Assembly (NCBI GenBank): GCA_036873135.1
Contig: JAPTYO010000005.1
Span: forward strand, 10,766,166 to 10,830,165
DNA: 64,000 nucleotides
Source: Clarkia xantiana subsp. parviflora
Taxonomy: Eukaryota; Streptophyta; Magnoliopsida; Myrtales; Onagraceae
Direction: 5' to 3'
A program made the translations under genes and the position numbers. The notes under the pieces were generated by a model. That model did no database searches, was not told where the DNA came from, and saw nothing but the letters and a program-made list of their open reading frames with translations. Shown piece by piece: positions 22,643-34,945 of the stretch (the first letter of the stretch is position 1; each line of letters starts with the position of its first letter).

Positions 22643-25600
22643 ATGCAACAGACTAGATATACCGATATTCAGCTGCTGCAGCAACAATTAATGCTCAAGC
22701 AGCTTCAAGAACTTCAGAGACAGCAGCAGCTTCCTCAGTTTTGTGATATAAGGCAGCAAAACAATGTTAATCATCCATTTTCAGCAGCTAAAAAAGCTGT
22801 TGGAGACTTTTCACAAGTGCCCTTAATGAATGGGACACCTGTCCATGATACATCCCAGCTGATTACAAGCTGGGACCAACGATCTGCTTCTGCCATTGTT
22901 CATGGATGGCAAAACCGAGTGGGTTCATCAGTTGAGCAAGGTCAGGCCTTGCATGAATCAGGCTTCCTATCTCAGCATTTGGGTGCATCAGGAGGCAGTC
23001 TTGTTGCTAGTTCTAGAAGTAGTGAGAATCATGGCAGTCATTTAAGAGGAATTTCTCCTGAGACTGCTAATTTGTTTGCCAGGAGGAGTGATTTCCAACC
23101 ACCAACAACGACTAATCAATTTCTTGGGGATAAACCTTCTATATCCCCCGAGCAGGTTTGCATGTCTGGAGGAGCTTACATGGATGAGGAGGGATGTCTG
23201 GTCCATAACATATTTGAAAAGCAAATTTGTAACAGTGGGCCACCTCAAGGGATTCTTGAACCATTTAATAATCTCCAAAGAAATGCGGCCTTGCAGGAAT
23301 ATAATTGGAATCAAGACCAAACTAGCTGGTCGCGAAACCTGCAGCAAGAAGCAACTCAGGTTGGATGTTCTCAGGAGCTCGATCCACTTGAAAAGAAGAT
23401 TCTGTTCAATTCGGATGACAACATTGATGCTTCTGGGAGGAAAAGTGGAGGATTTGGAAGTTTATTTGAAGCGGCGGATTCTTTGCCGTCTCTCCAGAGT
23501 GGAAGCTGGAGCGCTCTTATGCAATCTGCTGTTGCAGAAACATCTAGCGGTGATACTGGCTTGACCGAGGAGTGGAGTGGCTTGACTGTTCAGAATGCAG
23601 ATAATTCAACATCTAATCAACCTTCAGTTGTTGATAGTGGGAACCAACCTTCAAGGTGGATGGATGCCAACTCTCAAAGCAGCTTCTCTATAAGTCCAAG
23701 ACAGATCCATGCATTCCCTAGTATGAGCTCTGGATTCCCTGTTGTTCAGCACTCTCCTATACAAGAAATTCAGAACAAGAGGTCGGTTACCCTTGCTGGT
23801 CAATGGTTGGATCATAATTCTCAAGAACTCCCACAATCTAATGCTTCGTCCAATCAATATTATGAGCATCCACAAGTTAAGATAAATCATCCATCAGTTA
23901 GTCCATACTTCAATCTTAGGTCATACCATTCTCAGGAACAAGGTAATTTCCTGAATCTTTACAAATGAAGTACTTAAGAATTGAATAAAACTTAGCAAAT
24001 GATGGACATTTTTGTGCAGGTGAGAAATATGAAGCCACTTGCAAAGCGGAAAGTGGAAACAGTGCACGGTGGCCTGAAGATAATGTCAATGCACTACAAA
24101 ATTGGAGAATGGCTGAAGGATCAGGCCAGCTGTGCTCTGCTACTGGCAATCTTCTGCTAAAGCAGGAAGATCCGAAAAATATGTGTTTATCTAATTCTCA
24201 TAACTTTGAAGTGGTGCATCATGTTGCCAATCAAACAGATTATGGAAAGTCTAATTTCTCCAGCCAGCTTGATATTCCTATGTTAGAGAAGGAAAATGAT
24301 TGTGCAAATAGAACCTCAAGTCAGCTTCGTGATTCAGATTCATTGCTAATTGCTAATGAGGCAGCTAATGAAATGTGTGCTAGGAGCAATGTGAGGGATA
24401 AACTCCCCTGTCATGATCAACAGTATACAGGGCAGTTGAAGTTTTTTGGTACTGCCTCAAACATTATTAAAATCTCTAAGGTAATACTGTTTATAACTTG
24501 GAATTTCTTTTTTATATTACTAGAGACTGATTATGCCTAAACAATAATTTGATTGCTTCATTCTCTTCTTACAGGAATGTGTGCCTTATGATGGAGGAAA
24601 CCTGAAAAAATCATATCAAATTCCTTCTGCAGAAGACCACAAGTCTAAGATGTCTCCTCCCCCCGACAAACCAGTGGGTTCCGGTAAAATCAACATTACC
24701 AACCTGAAAAGGTAATTTTGTAGATTGAAATTATGACATAGTGCAACTTAGATTAGTCATCAAAATTATTGTCTCCAATGTGTCTAGTTTAATGGTGTGC
24801 CACCATATTTATGCGCTTCTTGTCTAGTTTCTTGTGGAGAGACATTCTATTCTTCTTTTTTTTTGGCCATGAGACATTCTATTCTGTTCATTTTGAATAA
24901 TTGACCAAATTTTTAAATTTCGTTTTCCTAGTTTGGCAGAGAGGGACTGGGCGCAAGCCACAAATCACCTCATTGAGAAGGTAAAAAGGAACTTAATATT
25001 TTTAGACAAAAATCCTTGTGAAGTATTCTCATTTGTTTTCGTGGTAATGTAGGTGGATAGTGAACTAGATGGGCGGCAAACAAAGCTGCGATCAAAGAGA
25101 AGAATCATATTGACCACACAGCTAATGCAGCAACTTCTTCAAGCTCCACCTGCATGGACCCTTTCAGTGAATGCTGCTTTGACCTATGACTGTCTCACAT
25201 ACATTGTCGCTAAAACTGCACTCGCAGATGCTCGTGCACTGGCAGAGTGCCCTAACAGTAACAAGTAAATCCAACCCCCCCCCCCCCCCCCATCTTGTTG
25301 TAGATCTTTCTTGATGATGTTGAATACTTTGATTAACTGTTGTGAATTTCGGATTTTTTCAGGATTTCTGAAAACAATGAAGTTTACTTGAAACATGGTG
25401 ATGTCTGCCCTGCAAAACTTGTGGAATGCATCATGAGCAAAATGAGAATTCTTGAAGATAACATAGCAAGGTTACCGAGACAGACTTCCATAATTTGTTC
25501 CACTTAATTATAAGAGTTGGACGAAATTCTTAGATACCTGTTGTCTAATGCAGATTAGAGAAGACATCACCGGTAGTTTCAGACATGAAGTTGGAGCTCC

Positions 25601-25764
25601 AAGATATGGAAAGGTATAGGGTGACAAACCGGTTCGCCACATTCCATGTTCGTCCCCAACAAACTAGTAGTGGAGGTACACCCTTAAAACCGAATCCTCA
25701 AAGGCATGTTGTTGGAAGTCTAATGGCTGAAATGCCTCCTGAGCTTCAGTGTTTGCCCCTGTAA
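22643..25764 (+). CDS. plant 'dentin sialophosphoprotein-related' protein (At5g07980-like), function unknown
   Basis: Seven exons join in frame with GT-AG introns: 22643-23942, 24020-24480, 24575-24711, 24932-24980, 25053-25264, 25363-25470 and 25554-25764 (825 aa). The start is Q-rich (LLQQQLMLKQLQELQRQQQ). The middle has LDPLEKKILF and the strongly conserved PSLQSGSWSALMQSAVAE, then EEWSGL. The C-terminal domain holds LAERDWAQATNHLIEKV, RRIILTTQLMQQLLQAPP and DMERYRVTNRFA. I recognise these blocks from a plant-only family annotated as dentin sialophosphoprotein-related; its molecular role is unknown. Low complexity and Q/S/N content suggest a nuclear, largely disordered protein. Homologues I recall are longer and begin with an extra conserved N-terminal region not seen here, so this is a short paralogue or the first exon was missed. 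Confidence 0.8.
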
Positions 25765-27494
25765 CTGCAGATGACATAATAAGCATATATATATATATAT
25801 ATAAGTGTTAGTCAGGAAAGTTGCTGCATCAACTGGTCCATTATGTGCTTACATTCTGGTATAGTAACAGAAGATAGGCCAGTAATTTTGCCCCTTTTCT
25901 ATGGTGTATATATATATATGTATATGTGGAATTAAGAAAAAACAGTCAAATCTGATTCACTCCGTTTTATAAGAAGTTGTTTCTGTGGGGTAGTTAAGTT
26001 TAAGGTAGTAGAAAGTTTGGGAAATGGGACAATGGCATTTGTGTTGTAGATTTTGTGTTGGAAATAGACAGGTGGACCTGACATAGATTTGATTCTGATG
26101 GAGTGTGTTGACTGCATTAGTGGAGTAAAAAACAATTGATGGCTTCCTTTTCTGGGGGATCAAGATCTGTTTTTATTGATTGAGTATTAAAGTTATTTGT
26201 ATTTTTGTTGAAAAGACAAAAATAAACAAGTTAAGAGAGTGACGTGAGATTTGAGAATAATGGAAAGTTGCCAGGTGGTCGTGTATGTATACATGGCAGT
26301 TCAGATAGTAATACATAGGCCGCCCCTTCCTTCCTATGGTTTGTGCTGGATTGGATTGCACCCTTTTTTTTTTAATTTAATTCCTCAGGTTGTCCTAGCC
26401 TACTAGGGCTCACATTAAGAACACATCCAGCACTAGTACAGCCACGGGTCAGCTTATATATAATAGATAAGATAGTATAGTCAACTTATAAGAATTATTA
26501 ATTTGTTATGAATATACATTATTATTTCGTGTATATATCATCTTCCTTATATAGATTTTTCATGTATGTGTTTTACTTACTCTCCACAATATATAATCAT
26601 ATATAAAAGACACGATGTATGTAAATAAAGATCATAATTGAATACTTTCTTAGTTTTATAACATAATTAATATTATAAGAGATAAAATATTGATTATAAA
26701 TATTTTTAAACAGCTACAGGATTGGACTGTAGAAACCATGAACACGTGATTTGGAACTCAAATCTGTTTTAGACACAAAAACCAAAATGAGATAAATATA
26801 TTCTAGATATAACTTGGGTCTACCTATAAATAAATCTCCGATCAATTAAAATATTGGGCCTCTTGTTGGACCCATATTGCATGGTGATTAAGCCTTATTA
26901 CAGATCGTGTTACTTTTATTTATGACATGTGGCCCAAATGCTAGTGCTACGGTATTGGATTATTATTCTCTGTCACCACACCGGTTAAGGCGCATTCTGT
27001 GGTAGTGAGTGCGCTTCTTATAACAATGAAAGGAAAACTTCGCTGCAACGCTACAAAACTTAAGCCTGTACCACTTGATATTCATTAATAAGATCCTTTG
27101 ATAAAATAATTCTAAACTATTCAATTTTAAACATTATTATATATATATATGTGTTACTACTTAACTGACAGAAACAAGTTATCATCCCTCCCCTTCCAAA
27201 TTATATATATATATATATATCGCATATAAAACAGTATATATTTATCTCCACATGTCGGCAATTTATTATAAAAATATGTATGTAATGGAGAGAACTCATT
27301 AGAAGTAAAAGGAACAAATTGACCCAAAATATTGGCTTTTGCACGTGGGTTCTCATATTTGCACAGTGACTTGTCAATTTCATTCAATCACTACTTGCCC
27401 CACTATACCAGGGGTACTCCTGTCCTTGAACTTAAAGTCTTTTAATTTTATTATATATAATAATATATATTATTATTGTCATAAAATTAGTGAC

Positions 27495-27532
<38 letters not shown>

Positions 27533-27729
27533 AAGTATTCTTTTGTTGGAGTTTTAAAATTTTCTTTTCGAGATTTCATATATATATTACTATGTAAATA
27601 AATTTGAGTCAACGGTTTTTTTTAGTGAAATAGTAAACGATTTGGATGCATTCACATATTTAAAGCATGTTGTTTTTTTCACCACTTTTATTGTTTATAT
27701 TCTGAATATAAATGAGGTTTAGGCGGGAA
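25765..27729. other. AT-rich intergenic with microsatellites
   Basis: After the stop codon comes 3' UTR-like sequence with (AT)n at about 25787-25803 and 25907-25918. Farther on are (AT)n at about 27203-27220 and (AAT)n at about 27498-27525. Small ORFs are not recognised. No gene is seen. Confidence 0.6.
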
Positions 27730-28340
27730 ATGAGAAGCTGACGGAGACCTCGACATAGAGTAACTGTTCGATAATGTCAGTAAGGTTACAACTAGGTGAA
27801 ATTCTTCTTTGGTGTCAAGGTAAAAGCTATGAATATCCATTGATTCGAAGAAGAGATTGACTTTCTTTCATTGAAAAATGCCTCTCTATCTGAGATGAAG
27901 GGCAAACATTGTAGGCGGCGTCTTGAACTCCAAGACCGTACTCTGAATGTCGGCCTCAAGGCTCTCAGCTAGGCAACTACTAATCCTTCTTGCCCTCCAA
28001 CAAAGTCTTTTTATTTTCCTTCGGCTATTACTAGCTGACAACGCTTGGCCCAAGATGAAATTTGTTTGAAAACAACCAAGGATAATGTTCATTTCCACTA
28101 GTTCTTGAAGCTATGAATCCCCGCTTCTCCCATCTTTCAACTCCCTCTCGCATCGGTTCTGCATCATCTGATAAGCCCATGCGAGAACTTTCTCTTTTCT
28201 TGGTTGGCGCCCGGCTAAATGATTGATTCGAAAGCTGTATAACGCATAAAGGTTCAGATTCGAGCGAGAGAGTCCGAACGGGGGAGGCGATAACATCTTG
28301 ATCGAAAGCTCTACTGTTCTGAATAATGTTAAAGACTTGG
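27730..28340 (-). other. unidentified block of different composition with a broken ORF pair
   Basis: GC content rises and AT runs vanish compared with both flanks. On the minus strand, frames 28296-28111 and 28098-27886 are the same reading frame separated by a single TAG near 28108, giving about 137 codons. Pieces include FSFRINHLAGRQPR-like and ALSASNSRRKIKRLC text of no family I know. Composition and phrasing resemble plant mitochondrial intergenic DNA, so a nuclear insertion of organelle DNA is one possibility. Confidence 0.35.
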
Positions 28341-28630
28341 ACTCACATCCAATTACTTGACTAGTCCTCCGATCACTTCCGAATTGATTCTCGGCATGAT
28401 CACCCCATCTTAACTTTTTACCTTTTTAACTGAAAAAAAAAAACTAGAATGAAACTGAATGTGAATATAATGAGCTCTACAAGGATAAATGAGAGAATGT
28501 ACTTGAGAATCAAGTTTAGTTTTCTTTTTAATGTTCGAAATGAACAAAGAACAACATATGCAGTGATCATGATGACAAATTCATCAATTTGTACAAATAA
28601 AAAGAAGAAAAAGTGACATTTAATGGTGCA

Positions 28631-29865
28631 TGTAAACACCTAATTTTGGTCCGCGCGTAGTACGTTCAAAATGTCATATCTGACGTGCTAAAAATGAAGT
28701 ATTTAAATATTGAAGGTCGCGAAGATTCTAAAAAATTGTATGGCTTAAAATATGATAGTGTATGTGTAAATTTATTGTAAAATATTAAAAAATATATTGT
28801 ATGTAATTATGGTAAAATGCATAAATATATATATATATATATTCCGTTAGATTTTTTTTTTCCCCAATTTAGGATTCTAGTTTAGCTATAAATAGTGGAG
28901 AGATTACATGTAAAGGGACACAAAAAAGTTAGTAAATAAAAAATTATTTTTTTTCGTCTCGAATTTCGTGCTCTCTCTCTCTTTCTCTATCTCTCCGAAG
29001 CTTTTCCCGTCGGTGCTCCACCACTTGTGGCCGCCGACCTCGACCCCGGTCTACTCCTCAGCTCCGCTGCGTCTCACCGAGTCGCCACCCTTCGCCGGAG
29101 CTCCGCCCTCGCTCCTGCGCCGCTGCTCCGCCAACTACCCAGTTCCTATGCTCGCTCCGCTCGACCAGCCACGCCCTCTCCTTCCCTTGCTGCAAAGTTC
29201 GTTGGAGTCCACTGTGGTCTTGTCGCTCACCCTCCGCCGCGCCCCGCTTTGACTCGGCAGACCTCTTCCAGTCTCTGCTCCCCGCCGTCGTCCCAGGTGA
29301 GTCGTTCCCCTTTTTTTCGTTTTTTATTATTTATTATATTATATTTAATTAGATTTTTTTAAAATGTAATTGGTCAAATTTAATTGGGTAGAGTGTTTAA
29401 TTGCTCAAATTATGTATGTATGTTGAATATATATATTATGTTGTGTATGGATTTAAGCATGTTTGATAATTTTGGATTTTTAGATTTCGTTTTAGTTAGG
29501 AGTTATAGATTATAATTAGTTTTTAGACTTAATTTTATAGTTGATAATATTTTTCATATGATATAAATTTGATTAAATCTTTATATCGTTAGATTAATTT
29601 GATGTAACATATATTTAAAGAATAGAGTTGGAAAATAAGTTAATTGAGTAACGAAAAGGCGTAATTAAAAAAAAATGTTTTTTTATTCGTAACAGAACAC
29701 CTGAACTCAAAATTTTGATCGTAGAATGGTTCAATACCTAGGTGTTTAATTCGTTATTCGCTAGATATTTAGGTTTCTAGTAAACCTTTAACTACCTAGT
29801 GACGATTCTTTTCAAATCCACGATTTCAAAACGTAATCGCCCGAAGTCAGATATTAGGTCCGACA
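28631..29865 (+). repeat. 5' LTR of element B
   Basis: It begins TGTAAACACCTAATTTTGG and ends CCGACA, 1235 bp, directly before the primer-binding site at 29869-29886 (TGGCGACTCTACTGGGGA, tRNA-Arg type). TAGCTATAAATAG near 28883 is the likely TATA region. It matches the LTR of element A in inverted orientation. The short GC-rich frames at 28968-29362 are LTR sequence, not genes. Confidence 0.75.
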
Positions 29866-32594
29866 ATTTGGCGACTCTACTGGGGAAGTTAGAGGGTTCG
29901 AGCTCACTATGTTCATTTATTTGCCATGTTGGAGTTTTGTAGCTTTATTTTTATTTTATTTTGACTTCACTAATCTAACTTGGTTATTTTTGTGTGATTT
30001 CATGTGTGTAGTTATTTTTTTTAATTATATGTGACTATTTTTCTTTGTTGTCTTATGTATCGTTTGAATTCGCACACACCACTTTATAATAATTTCCAAA
30101 ATGCCAAAATTCAAGGGCAACTAGGAACCCCGAAGAGTGAATAAGGGTACGACCGCGCGGCCGAGCCGCCGGAATGATTCAGAACAATTCCATTGCTCGT
30201 GAAGGTCCTGTGATCCCTGTGATGGGGTGATGAAACCACCGTGTCAGGAACCTATCAATGGAATTTACCTAGTAGAGTAAAGTCACACACTTTTTCAGAG
30301 GCCTCTAACATGTCTGTTTTATCCATGCTTTGTTTTGTTATCAAAGGTTATCAGATAAACTGTAAGTCTTCCTAACTGTGTAACTATTATTTTCGTGTGC
30401 ATTTTTTTAAAGAAAAAGCCAAAAAACTTTTTTCGCTAAATATTTAGTCGCTTAGTTGTAGATTTTTTTAATTTTTTTTTTAAACATGCATTTCATATGC
30501 AGTGTTTTTTTTTGAAACTCTTACCTGACTTTTAATTTCAAACATGCGTTTTATACGCATAATTGTAATTACTGTTAGTGCATCCTGTATAGTGTATGCG
30601 CTATCTACGAAATTTTTTTTAGGAAACCGTAGTTCCTCTTTAGCTATTAGATCTTCTAATTTCAAATACAAAATGCATCATTTCAAAAACTTTTTACCTG
30701 AATTATTTTATTCTTAACAGTGCATCCAATTTACATTAATTTAAAAAAAAAAATTAGGTAAATCGTAAGTTCTCTTAATTTGAGAACTCTTAGGTTCAAA
30801 CTTGCATCTTACATGCATTAATTTCAAAAAATATTTACCTGAATTTTTAATTAAAGACATGCATCTCATATGCATTATTTTCGGAAAAATCATTCAGGTA
30901 AATTGTAATTTCTCTTAGTTGTAGAAATTTTATTTTTAAGTTTGCATCTTATATTTATTTTTGTGCATCGCATATGCATTGTTTCCAAAAATAATTATTC
31001 TCTTGTAAATTGCAAACCCTCTTTTAATTTTGAACATGTATAGCACATTTATTCTTTTCAAAAAGAGTTACCTGATTTTTTTTCAAACATGCCTTTCATA
31101 TATATCATTCAGGTAAACTGTTGTAAATTGTAAAATTTATCAACAATATAATTTTAAATTTCAAGCATGCATAATCTTTCTAAAAAAATTAAAGTGTCAT
31201 TCGTTTTTGTCTAAGGTGTATTACTCTTTTTGGCAATATCATTTCAACACTCGTTTTAAAAAAATGAGTTCATTCCGATTTTGGAAGAAATAGCTTATTT
31301 GTTCAGTTGAGCGTGACTATATGAGTTTAAGAGGAAGGACAAGAAATCTTTGAAAAAAACATTGTTTTAAGAATATGTATTACGTTCGAGATAGATAGTG
31401 CAGTCAGTGAACTCAGTAAACTCCATAATAGTGCAAACCACCTTAGATCATAAATTTTGATTCTTTCTGAAATGTACTCAAAATTATGAAATGAATAACA
31501 TTATAAGTTTTTCAAAAAACCAGGCATGATTTATTGTATTCTTTATACAAATTTTCATATTTGGTCTTCCTAGGTATATTGGATACGTGTCCTACACACA
31601 AGTTGTGTTCACCAGATGGAGAAAAAAATCAGAACATGCAGCAGGTCCATTCGCATATGGAGCAAATTTCCCATTTAAGATGTCCAACACCAAGTAAGAA
31701 AATCCGCAATTAATTTTGTACTCCAAATTTGAGTGTCTCTTTACTCTTTTACAACTCGGATAATCATCCAAGTTAAGGCCCCTGACGTGCATTACCTCAC
31801 CTACGGCTCATTGCTCGCCGACAATTCTTGTGCTAGCCGCTGAACTTGTCCCAAACACCTCGGACAGTATCCATGCCCAAATTTTCCATCTGCGGATGGC
31901 CGTACCAAACTCAACACCATCAATGTGTGTTCATCAACCAGACCATTCATCCAGCAGGCGACGACCCTAACCTGGTAGGTGCTAGCCATGGGGCATCCTC
32001 AGCTGAGATTGAGCAATGGCCAGGGATCTTGAGAATCCAAGCGAAGAAGACATTATTGTCATCACATTCGGATAGTCCCCATCCTAAGATGAGGACACAA
32101 TCAATTTTTTCTGACTCGAGTCCTCATGAAGAAAAGATCTTGTGTATTCAAAAGTTTCAATCTGCCATTAGGGGCATGTAAAATAATTGTTGTTGTTGAT
32201 TAATTTTTGTAAAAACATTTCAAAACAAAAAAACAAAAAAAGATAGAAAAAATAAATTCCCGTTAAGTTGAAAACCTATAAAGGCGACCTAGGAAAAATT
32301 TAGGGATTGAGGACATGATTGAAAACTCGCATGGCAATCATGGAAAAATGTGAGCTGCAAAAAGAAAAATAATTTTTTTTAGCGTCACAGCCACCCTGCC
32401 CTTTATTTGGCTACCGAAAAATAAAGAGAGCAGTCCTACAAATCTTGTGAGAGAAAAGAACAAATAAGAGGGTCATAGTCACCCCTTAATCGACTATAAA
32501 GAAAGGGCACAACCGCCCTTTAAATGGCTACATGCAACGAGTGTTCCCCGAATTCTGAGATGAGGGAAATATCTAAAAGGGCCCTTCAAATGGT
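28631..32594 (+). mobile_element. element B: non-coding Ogre/Tat-like LTR element (visible 5' part)
   Basis: The order is LTR, tRNA-Arg-type primer site, AT-rich leader (30300-31600) and degenerate AAGGGC repeats (32390-32580), collinear with element A but on the opposite strand. No gag or pol frame is seen in the 2.7 kb of interior. The repeat block is cut at about 32594 by the start of copia element C, so the 3' part of B should lie beyond the right edge of the window. The ORF at 31846-32181 is not conserved as a frame in A and is left out. Confidence 0.65.
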
Positions 32595-33156
32595 TGTTGG
32601 CATTTGAAGATTAGGCCGCCATAAATAGGAGCCCATTAATATGAGACTGTTACTTAAATCAATTGGGTTATGTCACATTAGAGATTTTGGGATAGGCCTA
32701 AAATCCCAATGGACATGAGAGGCCCAAAATTGGGCCTCCCTTTCTCTCAATAAGCCAGTCGAAACATGCTTAATTGGTGAGGTGGGTTTTGCCCACCTCC
32801 TCTTGTAAATAGGGAGTGTCATGAATTAATTTAGGGTTAATCACTTTCTTCCTTTTTGGTGAGACAAAGAGAAATCCCTCCTCCCCTATTAGCTGAGTTT
32901 CGGCCATACCCTTCATGTGCCCTAGGAGGTGCCAAATTGCTTCAATCAATTACTCCGGAGATCCATCCCTGCTAAATAATCGACAAGAGGCTTCGCTGTG
33001 GAGACCAATCCGCGTAGGTATTCCTTAACCAGAATCCTTACGGGAACCGTCCGGCGGATCGAGAACTCCCCTAGAAGATATTGGGTCTATAGAAAGCATT
33101 ATAGGTATGTGCCATTTATTCCGCTGCGTAAATTCGTTTACATAGCACGTACCTTG
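32595..33156 (+). repeat. left part of the 5' LTR of copia element C
   Basis: It begins TGTTGGCATT and has the LTR-like layout GTAAATAGGGAG (weak TATA, about 32806) followed by a TC-rich leader. It runs to CACGTACCTTG at 33156, where element K starts. The missing right end of this LTR (TTTGTTT...CCTACA, with a tRNA-Met primer site after it) reappears at 61466-61506 beyond K. The start point is inferred from the TG and from the loss of similarity to element A; it could be off by tens of bases. Confidence 0.5.
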
Positions 33157-33993
33157 TGTTGAGATCAAGTTGACATGGCCATAAGCTTCTGGTAATGGAA
33201 TTCGAGGTCTGGCCGGTAGCTAGCTCCTTTAGCTGTCTATCTCGACCTCGAGGGGTGCTTAGTTTCCTTTAGGGTGCTTTTGATAGGCGAGGACCTGAAA
33301 AGGGCTGGGGATGGCCCCTGATTCCATTCCGAAGCTTAAGTCAGTAATGGAATTATGAGAGAATACTGTAAAAGTATATGAATGTCTATTTTCAAAATAA
33401 TGAAAGTGTTCCCCTATTTATAGGGGGGAAATAATGACTTTAATATGGCGGCAAGCTTTATGCTTTGATTGGCATCTTAGTGGCGGTGGCAGCCTTTCTC
33501 TAATTGGTGGAGGGGGACGGTGATGTGTCAGTAGGTGAAAAGCAGGTCGCCACCTCCTCGTTCCTTAGTGTTGAAGGTTTCTTTAACTAGGTGACAAGCA
33601 GGTTGCCACATCAGTTTTACCTTTAGAGGAAGTTTCCTCGGGTCAGAAAGTCGGCGAGCAGGTTGCCAGCTGGTACCCCTTCCTTAAAGGGAAGGGTCTC
33701 CTTGAGTCAGGAAGAGTTGAGCAGGTTGCCATCTGTCCTTTTCTTTAGGAGGAAAGGTTTTCTAATAGTACTTGGTTGTCGACTCGATTCATACTTTTAG
33801 GAAGGAGAATCTTTGAGTAGCCTTGTCGCCATTCTTCAACTATTGTCTTGAAAGTCAACATCCTTTTATATTGGTGTCGACTATTCGTCTTTATATTCTT
33901 GATTCAAATATGACTAGTCGTTGACTTGAATTTTAAGGGTCCCGACTTCAATGTTGTTGAACCTTGTAAGGTTACCTCGAATTATATCCAACA
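33157..33993 (-). repeat. K LTR copy 1
   Basis: 837 bp. On the minus strand it contains CCTATAAATAGGGG (TATA region near 33410-33430) followed by CTGACTTAAGCTTCGGA. The latter is related to the CTGACTTAGGCATCGGA found downstream of the TATA in the G and H LTRs, which fixes the transcription direction as minus. Confidence 0.75.
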
Positions 33994-34250
33994 CCTAGTT
34001 TGTTTCTGTAGTATTTATCCCCTATATTCCTACAGTGGTATCCGAGCCTGTGTTAGTGAGTAATTTTTTTTGATAAATTGGTGTTCTTGAGATTTTAGTC
34101 AAACTAATGGTTTTAGTAAAACTGATATTTATGAAATTGAGTGTTTTTGTTAAAACTGAAGTTCATGTTTTTTCAAGAAAAAGGCGGCCTTTATCAAAAT
34201 TGGACATTGGATTATTGATCTTAGTAAAATTTGATCTTGAAATTTGACCG
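33994..34250 (+). repeat. copia-C-like LTR end, primer site and leader inside K (first copy)
   Basis: It begins with a CCTAG variant of the TSD, continues TTTATCCCCTATATTCCTACA-like to 34034, then TGGTATCCGAGCC at 34036-34048 (tRNA-Met primer site with one change), and about 200 bp of leader. The same segment occurs at 37792-38050 and 61466-61700. Only the last runs on into copia gag. Confidence 0.7.
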
Positions 34251-34870
34251 ATCTCCTTTGTAGAGGCGACTTTCGGAAATCGTAGAGTGAGTATTATGAC
34301 TAATCTCCTGGATCGTCGCCGAATATATGGAGTCGAGGAGTCAGTAATATGACTAATCTCCTTTGTAGAGGCGACTTTTAGAAGTAGTGGAGTCAGTACT
34401 ATGACTGAACTCCTGGATCTTCGCCGACTATATGAAGTCGAGGAGTCAGTATTATGACTAATCTCCTTTGTAGAGGCGACTTTCGGAAGTCGTGGAGTCA
34501 GTATTATGACTGATCTCCTGGATCGTCGCCAACTATATGGAGTCGAGGATTCAGTATTATGACTAATCTCATTTGTAGAGGCGACTCTCGGAAGTCATGG
34601 AGTCAGTATTATGACCTATATCCTAGATCGTCGCCGACTATATGAAGTCGAGGAGTCTGTATTATGACTAATCTCCTTTGTAGAGGCGACTTTCGGAAGT
34701 CGTGGAGTCAGTATTATGACCGATCTCCTGGATCGTCGCCGACTATATGAAGTCGATGAGTCACTATTATGACTTATCTCCTTTGTAGAGGCAACTTTCG
34801 GAAGTCGTGGAGTCAGTATTATGACTTATCTCCTGGATCGTCGCCGACTATATGGAGTCGAGGAGTCCTG
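34250..34870. repeat. 105-bp tandem repeat, K first interior
   Basis: About six units of 105 bp, each made of two related half units (CTCCTTTGTAGAGGCGACTT and CTCCTGGATCGTCGCCGACT). Short inverted repeats such as AGTCAGTATTATGACT can form hairpins. The array sits just 3' of the end of pol. Confidence 0.9.
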
Positions 34871-34945
34871 TTTGACACATCAAGAAGAAAGAAATTATAT
34901 CTTTATTTATCAATTTATTGTAGTAGAAACACATGAAAGAATATT

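Noticed and set aside
28968..29362. GC-rich overlapping ORFs of about 100 codons
   Set aside because: They are R/U5-like LTR sequence of element B, low in complexity (S, P, L, A), and not conserved as a frame in A.
31846..32181. 111-codon ORF in element B
   Set aside because: The collinear region of element A has no matching frame, so it is chance openness in non-coding leader.
33157..34250. Reading the whole K LTR plus the copia-like segment as one 1.1-kb LTR
   Set aside because: The TGTTG...CAACA ends with CCTTG on both outer sides place the LTR end at 33993/61465; the following segment has its own CCTACA end and tRNA-Met primer site. It remains an alternative if long reads disagree.
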